Part shown: positions 52,828 to 64,000 of the stretch, one piece after another
How the letters are laid out: each line of letters starts with the position of its first letter
Numbering within the stretch: the stretch's first letter is position 1
Assembly (NCBI RefSeq): GCF_008905045.1
Contig: NZ_VWMY01000043.1
Coordinates: forward strand, 1 to 64,000
Length of the DNA: 64,000 bases
From: Streptomyces albicerus
GTDB lineage: Bacteria > Actinomycetota > Actinomycetes > Streptomycetales > Streptomycetaceae
Direction of reading: 5' to 3'
The notes under the pieces: model-generated
Database searches by the model: none
Seen by the model: only the letters and a program-made list of their open reading frames with translations
Told to the model about the DNA's origin: nothing
Position numbers and translations under genes: made by a program

Positions 52828-52898
52828 CTTGCGCGGCAACCTTTCGCAGCGCGGCGGTGACCAGGGGACGTAAGTGATCGTCCCCGGAAGGACCTCCG

Positions 52899-53705
52899 AT
52901 GCAGCACAGACGCCCCCGCCTCTCCCGCAGGGCGAAGATCGCCGCCGCTGCCGTCACCGCGCTCGCGGCCGGCGCGTCCGTCACGGTCGCGATGGCCGGT
53001 GAGGAGGCCAAGAAGTGCGCGGCCTTCGACACGATCACGATGGGCAAGTACTACGTCAACAACAACCTCTGGGGCCAGGACGACGGCACCGGCACCCAGT
53101 GCGTCTGGGACAACTCCCGTAGCGGCGACACCATTTCGTGGGGCACGGACTACAGCTGGACGAGCAAGCCCGGCAAGGAGAACGCGGTCAAGTCCTACTC
53201 CGGCACCGTGCTCGGCTGGCACTGGGGCTGGAAGGTCGACAAGGCGTCCACCGAGCTGCCGATCCGGGTGGGTGACCGAAAGGCGGTAAGGACCAGCTGG
53301 GAGTTCGCCGTCAGTTCCGACCCCGGCACCATGAACGTCGCGTACGACCTGTGGCTGCACAGCAAGAACACCGCCGACTGGCAGGACCGGCCCACCGACG
53401 AGATCATGGTGTGGCTCAACCGGCAGGGCGGTGCGGGACCCCTCGGTTCGAAGGTCGGCAGTGTCAGCCTCGGTGGCGCCATGTGGGACATCTACGAGGG
53501 CGACATCGGCTGGAAGGTGCACTCCTTCGTCCGGCGGGCCAACACCACCAAGGCCACGCTCAACCTCGACGACTTCACCCAGGCACTCGTACGGCGGAAA
53601 CTGCTGAGCAACGACAAGTACGTCTCCGGCATCGAGTCCGGCACCGAGGTCTTCCGGGGCAAGGGGCGGCTCGACACCAAGTCGTACTCGGTGGACATCG
53701 GCTGA
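52899..53705 (+). CDS. Secreted GH12 family enzyme, second copy
   Basis: The 268-residue product has a Sec signal (about 1-33) and a GH12 core: MGKYYVNNNLWG, nucleophile Glu168 in DEIMVWLNRQ and acid/base Glu250 in GIESGTEVFRG. It is clearly diverged from the copy at 43568. For example it keeps a longer charged loop near residues 68-85. It lies 1.5 kb from the LacI gene but no CGAAGCGCTTCG palindrome is seen nearby, so it may be controlled separately. The substrate is a beta-1,4-glucan, probably xyloglucan or cellulose. Confidence 0.9.
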   Translation: MQHRRPRLSRRAKIAAAAVTALAAGASVTVAMAGEEAKKCAAFDTITMGKYYVNNNLWGQDDGTGTQCVWDNSRSGDTISWGTDYSWTSKPGKENAVKSYSGTVLGWHWGWKVDKASTELPIRVGDRKAVRTSWEFAVSSDPGTMNVAYDLWLHSKNTADWQDRPTDEIMVWLNRQGGAGPLGSKVGSVSLGGAMWDIYEGDIGWKVHSFVRRANTTKATLNLDDFTQALVRRKLLSNDKYVSGIESGTEVFRGKGRLDTKSYSVDIG

Positions 53706-53829
53706 ACCGGCGTAAAGGCATCGGCCGAACGGACGCGCGAGGACTGGTGGGGTCGCCCGTAATCGGGTACATACGATCGAGTAGAACCGGTCGGTAACGT
53801 ACCGGACCAAGATCCCTATTCGCGGCGAG

Positions 53830-55776
53830 GTGAGCCTCTTGTCCGCAACACCCCACCAGCCCGCTGTCACCGAACGTGAGGCCCGTCAGGTCGCCGAGGC
53901 CGCACGAGAGCAGGACTGGCGCAAGCCCAGCTTCGCCAAGGAGCTGTTCCTCGGCCGCTTCCGGCTCGATCTGATCCATCCGCACCCGATGCCGCCCGAC
54001 GAGGACGCGCAGCGCGGCGAGGAGTTCCTCGCCAAGCTGCGCGACTTCTGCGAGACGAAGATCGACTCGGCGCTCATCGAGCGGGAGGCGCGGATCCCGG
54101 ACGAGGTGATCAACGGGCTCAAGGAGCTCGGCGCCCTCGGCATGAAGATCGACACCAAGTACGGCGGCCTCGGTCTGACGCAGGTTTACTACAACAAGGC
54201 GCTCGCCCTGGTCGGCTCCGCGAACCCGGCGCTCGGCGCGCTGCTCTCGGCGCATCAGTCGATCGGCGTACCGCAGCCGCTGAAGATCTTCGGCACACAG
54301 GAGCAGAAGGACACCTTCCTGCCGCGCTGCGCCCGCACCGACATCTCCGCCTTCCTGCTCACCGAGCCCGACGTGGGCTCGGACCCGGCGCGCCTCGCCA
54401 CGAGCGCCGTACCGGACGGGGACGACTACGTCCTCGACGGGGTGAAACTCTGGACGACGAACGGCGTCGTCGCGGACCTCCTGGTCGTGATGGCGCGCGT
54501 ACCGAAGTCCGAGGGTCACAAGGGCGGCATCACCGCCTTCGTCGTGGAGGCCGCGTCGGAGGGCGTGACCGTCGAGAACCGCAACGCCTTCATGGGCCTG
54601 CGCGGCCTGGAGAACGGCGTCACGCGCTTCCACCGGGTGCGGGTGCCCGCCGCCAACCGGATCGGACCCGAGGGCGCGGGCCTCAAGATCGCCCTCACCA
54701 CCCTCAACACCGGGCGGCTCTCCCTGCCCGCCATGTGCGTCGGCGCCGGGAAGTGGTGTCTGAAGATTGCCCGCGAGTGGTCGTCCGCACGCGAGCAGTG
54801 GGGCAAGCCGGTGGCGTTCCACGAGGCGGTGGGCGCGAAGATCTCCTTCATCGCGGCGACGACGTTCGCCCTGGAGGCCGTACTCGACCTGTCCTCGCAG
54901 ATGGCCGACGAGGACCGCAACGACATCCGCATCGAGGCCGCCCTCGCCAAGCTGTACGGCTCAGAGATGGCCTGGCTGATGGCCGATGAGCTGGTCCAGA
55001 TCCGCGGCGGCCGCGGCTTCGAGACCGCCGACTCGCTCGCCGCCCGCGGCGAACGGGCCGTCCCCGCCGAGCAGGTGCTGCGCGATCTGCGCATCAACCG
55101 CATCTTCGAGGGCTCGACCGAGATCATGCACCTGCTGATCGCCCGCGAGGCCGTCGACGCCCACCTCTCCGTGGCGGGCGATCTCATCGACCCGGAGAAG
55201 TCCCTCACGGACAAGGCGAAGGCTGGCGCGAACGCCGGTGTCTTCTACGCCAAGTGGCTGCCCAAGCTGGTCTCGGGCCCCGGCCAACTCCCGCGCTCGT
55301 ACGGGGAGTTCCACCCGGCGGGACACGTCGACCTGTCCGGCCACCTCCGGTACGTGGAGCGGTCGGCCCGCAAGCTCGCCCGGTCCACCTTCTACGCCAT
55401 GTCGCGCTGGCAGGGCCGGATGGAGACGAAGCAGGGCTTCCTCGCACGCATCGTCGACATCGGCGCCGAACTGTTCGCGATGAGCGCCGCCTGCGTCCGT
55501 GCCGAGCTCCTGCGGACCACCGAGCCGCACGGCCGCCAGGCGTACCAGCTCGCCGACGTCTTCTGCCGGCAGTCCCGTATCCGCGTCGAGGAGCTCTTCG
55601 GCCGCCTGTGGTCCAACACCGACGACCTCGACCACAAGGTCGTCAAGGGAGTCCTCGGCGGCGCCTACACCTGGCTGGAGGACGGAATCGTCGACCCGTC
55701 CGGCGAAGGCCCCTGGATCGCCGACGCCACACCGGGCCCGACCGAACGGGAGAACGTCCACCGTCCCATCCGTTGA
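53830..55776 (+). CDS. Long acyl-CoA dehydrogenase with C-terminal extension
   Basis: The 648-residue flavoprotein has the ACAD order: an alpha-helical N-domain, FLLTEPDVGSDPARL and DGVKLWTTNG in the middle beta domain, and the C-terminal helical domain with GGRGFETADSLA and RINRIFEGSTEIM. It then has about 190 extra residues with no named domain. Usual ACADs are about 380 residues; this is the long type also found in very-long-chain enzymes. It oxidises an acyl-CoA to the enoyl-CoA. The start is uncertain: GTG 53830 is adjacent to GGCGAGG, and a TTG at 53839 sits at better spacing. Confidence 0.88.
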   Translation: MSLLSATPHQPAVTEREARQVAEAAREQDWRKPSFAKELFLGRFRLDLIHPHPMPPDEDAQRGEEFLAKLRDFCETKIDSALIEREARIPDEVINGLKELGALGMKIDTKYGGLGLTQVYYNKALALVGSANPALGALLSAHQSIGVPQPLKIFGTQEQKDTFLPRCARTDISAFLLTEPDVGSDPARLATSAVPDGDDYVLDGVKLWTTNGVVADLLVVMARVPKSEGHKGGITAFVVEAASEGVTVENRNAFMGLRGLENGVTRFHRVRVPAANRIGPEGAGLKIALTTLNTGRLSLPAMCVGAGKWCLKIAREWSSAREQWGKPVAFHEAVGAKISFIAATTFALEAVLDLSSQMADEDRNDIRIEAALAKLYGSEMAWLMADELVQIRGGRGFETADSLAARGERAVPAEQVLRDLRINRIFEGSTEIMHLLIAREAVDAHLSVAGDLIDPEKSLTDKAKAGANAGVFYAKWLPKLVSGPGQLPRSYGEFHPAGHVDLSGHLRYVERSARKLARSTFYAMSRWQGRMETKQGFLARIVDIGAELFAMSAACVRAELLRTTEPHGRQAYQLADVFCRQSRIRVEELFGRLWSNTDDLDHKVVKGVLGGAYTWLEDGIVDPSGEGPWIADATPGPTERENVHRPIR

Positions 55777-55877
55777 CCTTTTCCTCAGGAATGCACAACC
55801 GTCCCCGTCGTCATTCTGCTGCTTGCCGCACCGAAGTTGTGCGTCACAATGAAAAGAATGGCGAACGGGGACGAAAT

Positions 55878-56369
55878 ATGCGCCACGGTGTGGGGGAAGA
55901 ATACAGTCAGGGAATTTCTGTCCAGCTGACACGGGCTCGCGGGGAAGCGCGCCGGCAGCTGGGTGACGGTGACACAGAACTCGTACGAGCGTTACGGACG
56001 GTGCGCAATGAGGTTCTGCCACTGGCGGACAAGCTGCGCCAGAGCGCGCCGGAGACCTTCGAGACACACCGGGACGCGCTCGCGGTCCTGCTGAACGACT
56101 GCGCGCTCGCCCTCGTCGACGAGGAACCGAGGCCGTCCATGCCTTCTTTCGATCCGCTGCCCGTCCGCAGAATCGACCTCCGGGACATCGATTCCCTGCT
56201 CGACGCGGGACGGCCGGGCGAGCGGCCGGTGATCCAGCAGCTTTTCCGCAGTGCGGTGGAAACCGCGAAGAACCCCGTACTGCGTGAGGTGATCAAGGCG
56301 AACCAACAAGGCGTCCACATTCTGCAGCGGGCGAACCGCCGGATACAGATGCTGGTGGACGCGATTTAG
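55878..56369 (+). CDS. Unrecognised 163-residue protein coupled to SecA
   Basis: The ATG at 55878 follows GGGGACG in a visibly AT-richer stretch. The protein is soluble and largely helical, with charged runs such as [39 protein letters not shown]-like heptads (about 20-60), [37 protein letters not shown] at the C-terminus, and no signal peptide. I do not recognise a family. Its stop lies 14 bases before the SecA start, and a GTG overlaps the stop, so it is probably cotranslated with SecA and may work with it. Confidence 0.75.
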   Translation: MRHGVGEEYSQGISVQLTRARGEARRQLGDGDTELVRALRTVRNEVLPLADKLRQSAPETFETHRDALAVLLNDCALALVDEEPRPSMPSFDPLPVRRIDLRDIDSLLDAGRPGERPVIQQLFRSAVETAKNPVLREVIKANQQGVHILQRANRRIQMLVDAI

Positions 56370-56383
56370 TGGGGGTAATTCCA

Positions 56384-59164
<2,781 letters not shown>

Positions 59165-59201
59165 AGGGCCGCGCGGTTTGACGGCGGCTGCGGGTTGTTC
59201 C

Positions 59202-59241
59202 GGGCTGGTCGCGCAGTTCCCCGCGCCCCTTACGGGGCGCC
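59202..59241. repeat. Dispersed intergenic element (GCGCAGTTCCCCGCGCCCC family)
   Basis: GGCTGGTCGCGCAGTTCCCC then GCGCCCCTTACGGGGCGCC lies between secA and dxr and is almost identical to the copy at 37030. Its GCGCCCC/GGGGCGC stem with a TTAC-type loop could terminate secA transcription. Confidence 0.82.
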
Positions 59242-59291
59242 TCGCGGGACGCGCTGTCCTGTTGGAGAGGCAATGCGGCAACAATGGGGGG

Positions 59292-60581
59292 ATGAGCGAC
59301 AGTCCAGCCCCACTCGCCGATCCGCATCTCGTCTTCGATCCTGTCGACGGAGTACGGGATGTCGTGATCCTCGGCTCCACCGGGTCGATCGGCACGCAGG
59401 CCATCGATCTCGTGCTGCGCAACCCCGACAGGTTCCGGGTGACCGGGCTCTCCGCCGCCGGCGGACGGGTCGGACTGCTCGCGGAGCAGGCCCACCGGCT
59501 GCGTGTGCGGACGGTCGCCGTCGCGCGCGAGGACGTCGTACCGGCGCTGCGCGAGGCCCTGTCCGCGCACTACGGTGCGGGGGAACCGCTCCCCGAGATC
59601 CTCGCGGGGCCGGACGCCGCCACCCATCTCGCCGCCTCCGAGGCGCACACCGTCCTCAACGGGATCACCGGCTCGATCGGCCTCGCCCCCACCCTCGCCG
59701 CCCTCGAGGCGGGCCGCACCCTCGCGCTCGCCAACAAGGAGTCGCTCATCGTCGGCGGCCCTCTGGTGAAGGCGCTGGCCAAGCCCGGCCAGATCATCCC
59801 GGTCGACTCCGAGCACGCCGCCCTCTTCCAGGCCCTCGCCTCGGGCACCAGGGCCGATGTACGCAAACTCGTCGTCACCGCCTCCGGCGGCCCCTTCAGA
59901 GGACGTACGAAGTCCGAGCTGGCCGACGTCACCCCCGAGGACGCCCTCGCGCACCCCACCTGGGCCATGGGCCCGGTCATCACCGTCAACTCCGCGACCC
60001 TCGTCAACAAAGGGCTGGAAGTCATCGAGGCACACCTCCTCTACGACATTCCCTTCGATCGGATTGAGGTGGTCGTGCACCCGCAGTCGTATGTCCACTC
60101 GATGGTGGAGTTCACGGACGGATCGACGATGGCGCAGGCGACGCCCCCCGACATGCGCGGTCCCATCGCCATCGGCCTCGGCTGGCCCGAGCGCGTCCCC
60201 GACGCCGCGCCCGCCTTCGACTGGTCGAAGGCTTCGAGCTGGGAGTTCTTCCCGCTCGACAACGACGCGTTTCCGTCGGTGGGGCTCGCCCGGCACGTCG
60301 GGGAGCTCGCAGGCACGGCCCCGGCAGTGTTCAATGCGGCCAACGAGGAGTGCGTGGACGCGTTCCTGAACGGCACTCTGCCGTATCTCGGGATCATGGA
60401 GACCGTGACGAAGGTCGTCGCCGAGCACGGCACACCGGGTACGGGAACCTCACTCACCGTCGCGGACGTCCTCGAAGCGGAGACCTGGGCGCGCGCCCGG
60501 GCCCGTGAACTGACAGCGCGGGCGGCAGCCCGGACGACAACGACAACGACAGCCACGACAACGGCGGAGGCTCGTGCATGA
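59292..60581 (+). CDS. dxr: 1-deoxy-D-xylulose-5-phosphate reductoisomerase
   Basis: The 429-residue enzyme has the NADPH motif GSTGSIG (28-34), the metal and substrate pieces [54 protein letters not shown], and [13 protein letters not shown]. It makes 2-C-methyl-erythritol 4-phosphate in the MEP isoprenoid pathway. The ATG at 59292 follows GGGGGG. Its stop overlaps the ATG of the site-2 protease gene, and ispG follows that, so three genes lie together. The C-terminus has a Thr-run from an ACGACA repeat. Confidence 0.97.
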   Translation: MSDSPAPLADPHLVFDPVDGVRDVVILGSTGSIGTQAIDLVLRNPDRFRVTGLSAAGGRVGLLAEQAHRLRVRTVAVAREDVVPALREALSAHYGAGEPLPEILAGPDAATHLAASEAHTVLNGITGSIGLAPTLAALEAGRTLALANKESLIVGGPLVKALAKPGQIIPVDSEHAALFQALASGTRADVRKLVVTASGGPFRGRTKSELADVTPEDALAHPTWAMGPVITVNSATLVNKGLEVIEAHLLYDIPFDRIEVVVHPQSYVHSMVEFTDGSTMAQATPPDMRGPIAIGLGWPERVPDAAPAFDWSKASSWEFFPLDNDAFPSVGLARHVGELAGTAPAVFNAANEECVDAFLNGTLPYLGIMETVTKVVAEHGTPGTGTSLTVADVLEAETWARARARELTARAAARTTTTTTATTTAEARA

Positions 60582-61882
60582 CGACCCTGATGATGATCCT
60601 CGGCATAGTCGTCTTCGCGGTCGGCCTGCTCTTCTCGATCGCCTGGCACGAGCTGGGACATCTCTCCACGGCCAAGCTCTTCGGCATCCGCGTGCCGCAG
60701 TACATGGTCGGCTTCGGCCCGACCATCTGGTCGCGCAGGAAGGGCGACACGGAGTACGGGGTCAAGGCGATTCCGCTCGGCGGCTACATCCGCATGATCG
60801 GGATGTTCCCGCCCGGCCCCGACGGCCGTCTCGAGGCCCGCTCCACCTCGCCGTGGCGCGGCATGGTCGAGGACGCCAGGGCGCAGTCCTTCGAGGAGCT
60901 CCAGCCGGGCGACGAGTCCCGCCTCTTCTACACGCGCAAGCCGTGGAAGCGCGTGATCGTGATGTTCGCCGGCCCCTTCATGAACCTGATCCTGGCCGTC
61001 GCGATCTTCCTCGGCGTCATGATGACCTTCGGTGTCCAGACCCAGACCACCACGGTCGGCAAGGTCTCCGACTGCGTCATCGAGCAGAGTGAGAACCGGT
61101 CGAAGTGCGCGACCGGCGACCAGGCCGCACCCGCCAAGGCCGCCGGGCTCCAGGGCGGAGACAAGATCGTCGCGTTCAACGGCGAGAAGGTCGCCGACTG
61201 GTCCACCCTCCAGGCCGACATCCGCGCCAACCCCGGCAAGGACGTCACCCTCACCGTCGAGCGCGACGGCAAGCAGCTCGACCTGACGGCCCATCTGATC
61301 CGCAACCAGGTCAGCGCGACCGACGGCAACGGCGGCTATGTCGAGGGCAAGTACGTGTACGCCGGCTTCCTCGGCTTCACGCCCGCCTCCGGCATCGTCC
61401 AGCAGTCGTTCGGGCAGTCCGTGGACCGCATGGGCGACATGATGGAGAACGGCGTCGAGTCGCTGCTCGCCCTGCCGTCCAAGATCCCCGCACTGTGGGA
61501 CGCGGCCTTCGGTGACGGCGAGCGCGAGGCTGACTCCCCGATGGGTGTGGTCGGCGCGGCCCGCGTCGGCGGCGAGGTCTTCACGCTCGACATCCCGCCG
61601 GAGAACCAGATCGCGATGATGCTGTTCCTCGTCGCGGGCTTCAACCTCTCCCTGTTCCTGTTCAACATGCTCCCGCTGCTGCCGCTCGACGGCGGGCACA
61701 TCGCGGGCGCCCTCTGGGAGTCGCTGCGGCGGAACACTGCGAAGGTGCTGCGGCGGCCGGACCCCGGTCCGTTCGATGTGGCGAAGCTGATGCCCGTCGC
61801 GTACGTGGTGGCCGGAATCTTCATCTGCTTCACGATCCTGGTGCTCATCGCGGACGTGGTTAACCCGGTGAGAATCTCCTAG
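60578..61882 (+). CDS. rseP: RseP-like site-2 zinc metalloprotease
   Basis: The 434-residue membrane protease has the zinc motif HELGH (residues 24-28) in the first helix, a PDZ domain (about 165-270, [16 protein letters not shown]), and the second metal motif [12 protein letters not shown] in the third helix, with a last helix at the C-terminus. It cuts membrane-anchored anti-sigma factors or signal peptides within the membrane. The ATG overlaps the dxr stop by four bases. Confidence 0.95.
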   Translation: MTTLMMILGIVVFAVGLLFSIAWHELGHLSTAKLFGIRVPQYMVGFGPTIWSRRKGDTEYGVKAIPLGGYIRMIGMFPPGPDGRLEARSTSPWRGMVEDARAQSFEELQPGDESRLFYTRKPWKRVIVMFAGPFMNLILAVAIFLGVMMTFGVQTQTTTVGKVSDCVIEQSENRSKCATGDQAAPAKAAGLQGGDKIVAFNGEKVADWSTLQADIRANPGKDVTLTVERDGKQLDLTAHLIRNQVSATDGNGGYVEGKYVYAGFLGFTPASGIVQQSFGQSVDRMGDMMENGVESLLALPSKIPALWDAAFGDGEREADSPMGVVGAARVGGEVFTLDIPPENQIAMMLFLVAGFNLSLFLFNMLPLLPLDGGHIAGALWESLRRNTAKVLRRPDPGPFDVAKLMPVAYVVAGIFICFTILVLIADVVNPVRIS

Positions 61883-61897
61883 TCATACGCAGTTCGT

Positions 61898-61934
61898 GGC
61901 GGCCGGGCACACTGAGTGTCCGGCCGCCCGCCTT
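61898..61934 (+). terminator. Terminator between rseP and ispG
   Basis: GGCGGCCGGGCAC (61898-61910) and GTGTCCGGCCGCC (61916-61928) pair with one mismatch over 13 bases around a 5-base loop, followed by CGCCTTT. ispG therefore may have its own promoter in 61935-62048. Confidence 0.65.
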
Positions 61935-62048
61935 TGGGTGGACCTGCCTGTGGAATGTGCTCCCGCCTGCGGGGGTGCCGTAATCTCGATGGCTGGAGCC
62001 CGTCAGCTTTCGGGACCGACCGATCCTTACCTTGGGGTTGCACAGCAG

Positions 62049-63206
62049 ATGACTGCGATTTCACTCGGCATGCCGTCCGTTCCGACCAAGCTCGCCGAGC
62101 GCCGGAAGAGCCGGCAGATCCAGGTCGGAACCGTGGCAGTGGGCGGAGACGCACCCGTCTCGGTGCAGTCGATGACGACGACGCGTACGTCCGACATCGG
62201 CGCCACGCTCCAGCAGATCGCCGAGCTGACCGCGTCCGGCTGCCAGATCGTACGGGTGGCGTGCCCCACGCAGGACGACGCAGACGCGCTCGCGACCATC
62301 GCCAGTAAGTCGCAGATTCCGGTCATCGCGGACATCCACTTCCAGCCGAAGTACGTGTTCGCCGCGATCAACGCCGGCTGCGCCGCGGTCCGGGTGAACC
62401 CCGGCAACATCAAGCAGTTCGACGACCAGGTCAAGGAGATCGCGCGGGCCGCCAAGGACACCGGCACGCCGATCCGGATCGGGGTCAACGCCGGTTCGCT
62501 CGACAAGCGGCTGCTCCAGAAGTACGGCAAGGCGACGCCCGAGGCGCTCGTCGAGTCGGCCCTCTGGGAGGCGTCCCTCTTCGAGGAGCACGACTTCCGG
62601 GACATCAAGATCTCGGTCAAGCACAACGACCCCGTGGTCATGGTCAACGCCTACCGTCAGCTGGCCGCCGCCTGCGACTACCCGCTGCACCTCGGTGTGA
62701 CGGAGGCGGGCCCCGCCTTCCAGGGCACGATCAAGTCGGCGGTGGCCTTCGGCGCGCTGCTCGCCGAGGGCATCGGCGACACGATCCGGGTCTCCCTCTC
62801 CGCCCCGCCGGTCGAGGAGATCAAGGTCGGCATGCAGATCCTGGAGTCGCTGAACCTCAAGCAGCGGCGTCTCGAGATCGTCTCCTGCCCGTCCTGCGGG
62901 CGGGCCCAGGTCGACGTGTACAAGCTGGCGGAGGAGGTCACCGCCGGCCTGGAGGGCATGGAGGTTCCGCTCCGCGTGGCGGTCATGGGCTGCGTCGTCA
63001 ACGGGCCGGGCGAGGCCCGCGAGGCCGACCTCGGCGTCGCCTCCGGCAACGGCAAGGGGCAGATCTTCGTGAAGGGCGAGGTCATCAAGACGGTGCCCGA
63101 GTCGAAGATCGTGGAGACCCTCATCGACGAGGCGATGAAGATCGCCGAACAGATGGAAGCGGACGGGGTCGCCTCCGGCGAGCCTTCGGTGTCTGTGGCG
63201 GGCTGA
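62049..63206 (+). CDS. ispG: 4-hydroxy-3-methylbut-2-en-1-yl diphosphate synthase
   Basis: The 385-residue enzyme begins [20 protein letters not shown], which fixes the start at ATG 62049. It has the [4Fe-4S] ligands Cys280 and Cys283 in SCPSCGRAQ and Cys315 in [11 protein letters not shown], and the TIM-barrel piece [12 protein letters not shown]. It converts the cyclic diphosphate MEcPP to HMBPP, the penultimate step of the MEP pathway. It is found here next to dxr, as in other streptomycetes. Confidence 0.97.
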   Translation: MTAISLGMPSVPTKLAERRKSRQIQVGTVAVGGDAPVSVQSMTTTRTSDIGATLQQIAELTASGCQIVRVACPTQDDADALATIASKSQIPVIADIHFQPKYVFAAINAGCAAVRVNPGNIKQFDDQVKEIARAAKDTGTPIRIGVNAGSLDKRLLQKYGKATPEALVESALWEASLFEEHDFRDIKISVKHNDPVVMVNAYRQLAAACDYPLHLGVTEAGPAFQGTIKSAVAFGALLAEGIGDTIRVSLSAPPVEEIKVGMQILESLNLKQRRLEIVSCPSCGRAQVDVYKLAEEVTAGLEGMEVPLRVAVMGCVVNGPGEAREADLGVASGNGKGQIFVKGEVIKTVPESKIVETLIDEAMKIAEQMEADGVASGEPSVSVAG

Positions 63207-63320
63207 CCTTCCGCTCGGGCTGCGGGGGGAAAAAGCCGGCCCAAGGCATGGGGCGGCGCGGCACATTTTCGCCAGGTACAGTGCGGGGATCAGCAGACTT
63301 GATGGTGAAGGCCCCCGTAC

Positions 63321-64000
63321 GTGTTGACGCAGACGACCACCAGAGTCCTCGAACCGAGTGACCTGGACGCCGCGCTCGCAGTCCTCGACCGCGAGCCGGT
63401 CGCGAACGCCTTCGTGACCTCCCGAGTACAGGTCGCCGGCCTCGACCCATGGCGCCTCGGCGGCGAGATGTGGGGCTGGTACGAGGACGGCATGCTGACG
63501 TCCCTCTGCTACGCGGGCGCGAACCTGGTCCCGATCTGCGCCACCCCCCGAGCCGTCCGGGCCTTCGCGGACCGCGCCCGCAGGGCAGGCCGCCGCTGCT
63601 CCTCCATCGTCGGCCCCGCCGAGGCCACGGGCCCGCTCTGGCGCCTCCTCGAGCCGAACTGGGGCCCGGCCCGCGAGGTCCGCCCGCACCAGCCCCTGAT
63701 GGTCACCGACCGTCTGCCCACCGACATCGCCCCGGACCCGTACGTCCGCCGCATCCGCAAGGACGAGTTGGAGACGATCATGCCGGCCTGCGTGGCGATG
63801 TTCACGGAGGAGGTCGGCGTCTCCCCGCTCGCCGGTGACGGCGGCCTGCTCTACCAGGCCCGGGTCGCCGAACTCGTCGGCTCCGGCCGCTCGTTCGCCC
63901 GCCTCGACAAAGACGGCAGGGTCGTCTTCAAGGCCGAGATCGGCGCGGCGACCCCCCAGGCCTGCCAGATCCAGGGCGTCTGGGTCGCCCCCGAGTACCG
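63321..64000 (+). CDS. GNAT-family N-acetyltransferase (DUF4081 type), cut by the window end
   Basis: The frame opens with GTG at 63321 (GTGAAGG about 10 bases upstream; a TTG follows directly) and stays open to the window end, about 226 codons. Its N-terminal part, VLEPSDLDAALAVLDREPVANAFVTSRV then LGGEMWGWYEDG, is the DUF4081 domain. A GNAT domain begins near residue 140 (VRRIRKDELETIMPACVAMFTEEVG), and QIQGVWVAPEYR at the end is the acetyl-CoA core strand. The acceptor substrate is unknown. It follows ispG by 114 bases with a possible TACAGT -10 box near 63278. Confidence 0.85.
   Translation, partial: MLTQTTTRVLEPSDLDAALAVLDREPVANAFVTSRVQVAGLDPWRLGGEMWGWYEDGMLTSLCYAGANLVPICATPRAVRAFADRARRAGRRCSSIVGPAEATGPLWRLLEPNWGPAREVRPHQPLMVTDRLPTDIAPDPYVRRIRKDELETIMPACVAMFTEEVGVSPLAGDGGLLYQARVAELVGSGRSFARLDKDGRVVFKAEIGAATPQACQIQGVWVAPEY

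Overview
The window is high-GC actinobacterial chromosome, almost certainly from a Streptomyces. The evidence is the strong G/C third-position bias, the many GTG starts, the Tat and lipoprotein leaders on exported proteins, Streptomyces-type intergenic repeats, and a dxr - site-2 protease - ispG - GNAT gene order. I see no insertion sequence, prophage, CRISPR array, tRNA or rRNA. About 48 protein genes are supported, including one 56-residue ribosomal protein gene. All assignments come from reading the sequence, without database searches.

Layout. 0.2-11.3 kb holds mixed genes: an SGNH esterase, a PadR regulator, a serine hydrolase, an alginate-lyase-like enzyme coupled to a membrane-anchored ECF sigma factor, an HxlR regulator divergent from an NAD(P)-binding oxidoreductase, an adenosine deaminase/glycerophosphodiesterase pair, a Pro-rich DUF4190-type membrane protein and a NADAR-family protein. 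11.5-18.8 kb is a polyamine uptake and catabolism operon (aldehyde dehydrogenase, PotD/A/B/C-like importer, FAD amine oxidase). 19.6-21.4 kb is a GH18 chitinase behind a DasR-type operator, with a PAP2 phosphatase convergent to it. 22.3-29.7 kb holds gabT, an orphan membrane ATPase, a PucR regulator and a second aldehyde dehydrogenase. The two ends suggest a route from putrescine through GABA to succinate. At 29.79 kb lies a cysteine-free L32 (rpmF) gene under a Zur-type box.

30.0-51.4 kb is the most striking region: a likely xyloglucan-utilization locus. It has a GH3 beta-glucosidase, a sugar ABC importer without its own ATPase, a GH74 xyloglucanase, GH42, GH95, a GH12, then (after an unrelated divergent ABC/LLM oxidoreductase cluster at 44.3-48.0 kb) a GH31 alpha-xylosidase-like enzyme and a LacI regulator. 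Four copies of the same palindrome (core CGAAGCGCTTCG) lie at the GH3 promoter, the importer promoter and on both sides of the lacI promoter, tying the parts into one regulon. A second GH12 lies at 52.9 kb.

51.7-64.0 kb holds a beta-propeller protein that looks like a Ser/Thr kinase that lost its kinase domain, the second GH12, a long acyl-CoA dehydrogenase, an unrecognised 163-residue protein coupled to a SecA (probably a second SecA paralogue), then dxr, a RseP-like site-2 protease and ispG of the MEP isoprenoid pathway. A GNAT acetyltransferase is cut by the window end.
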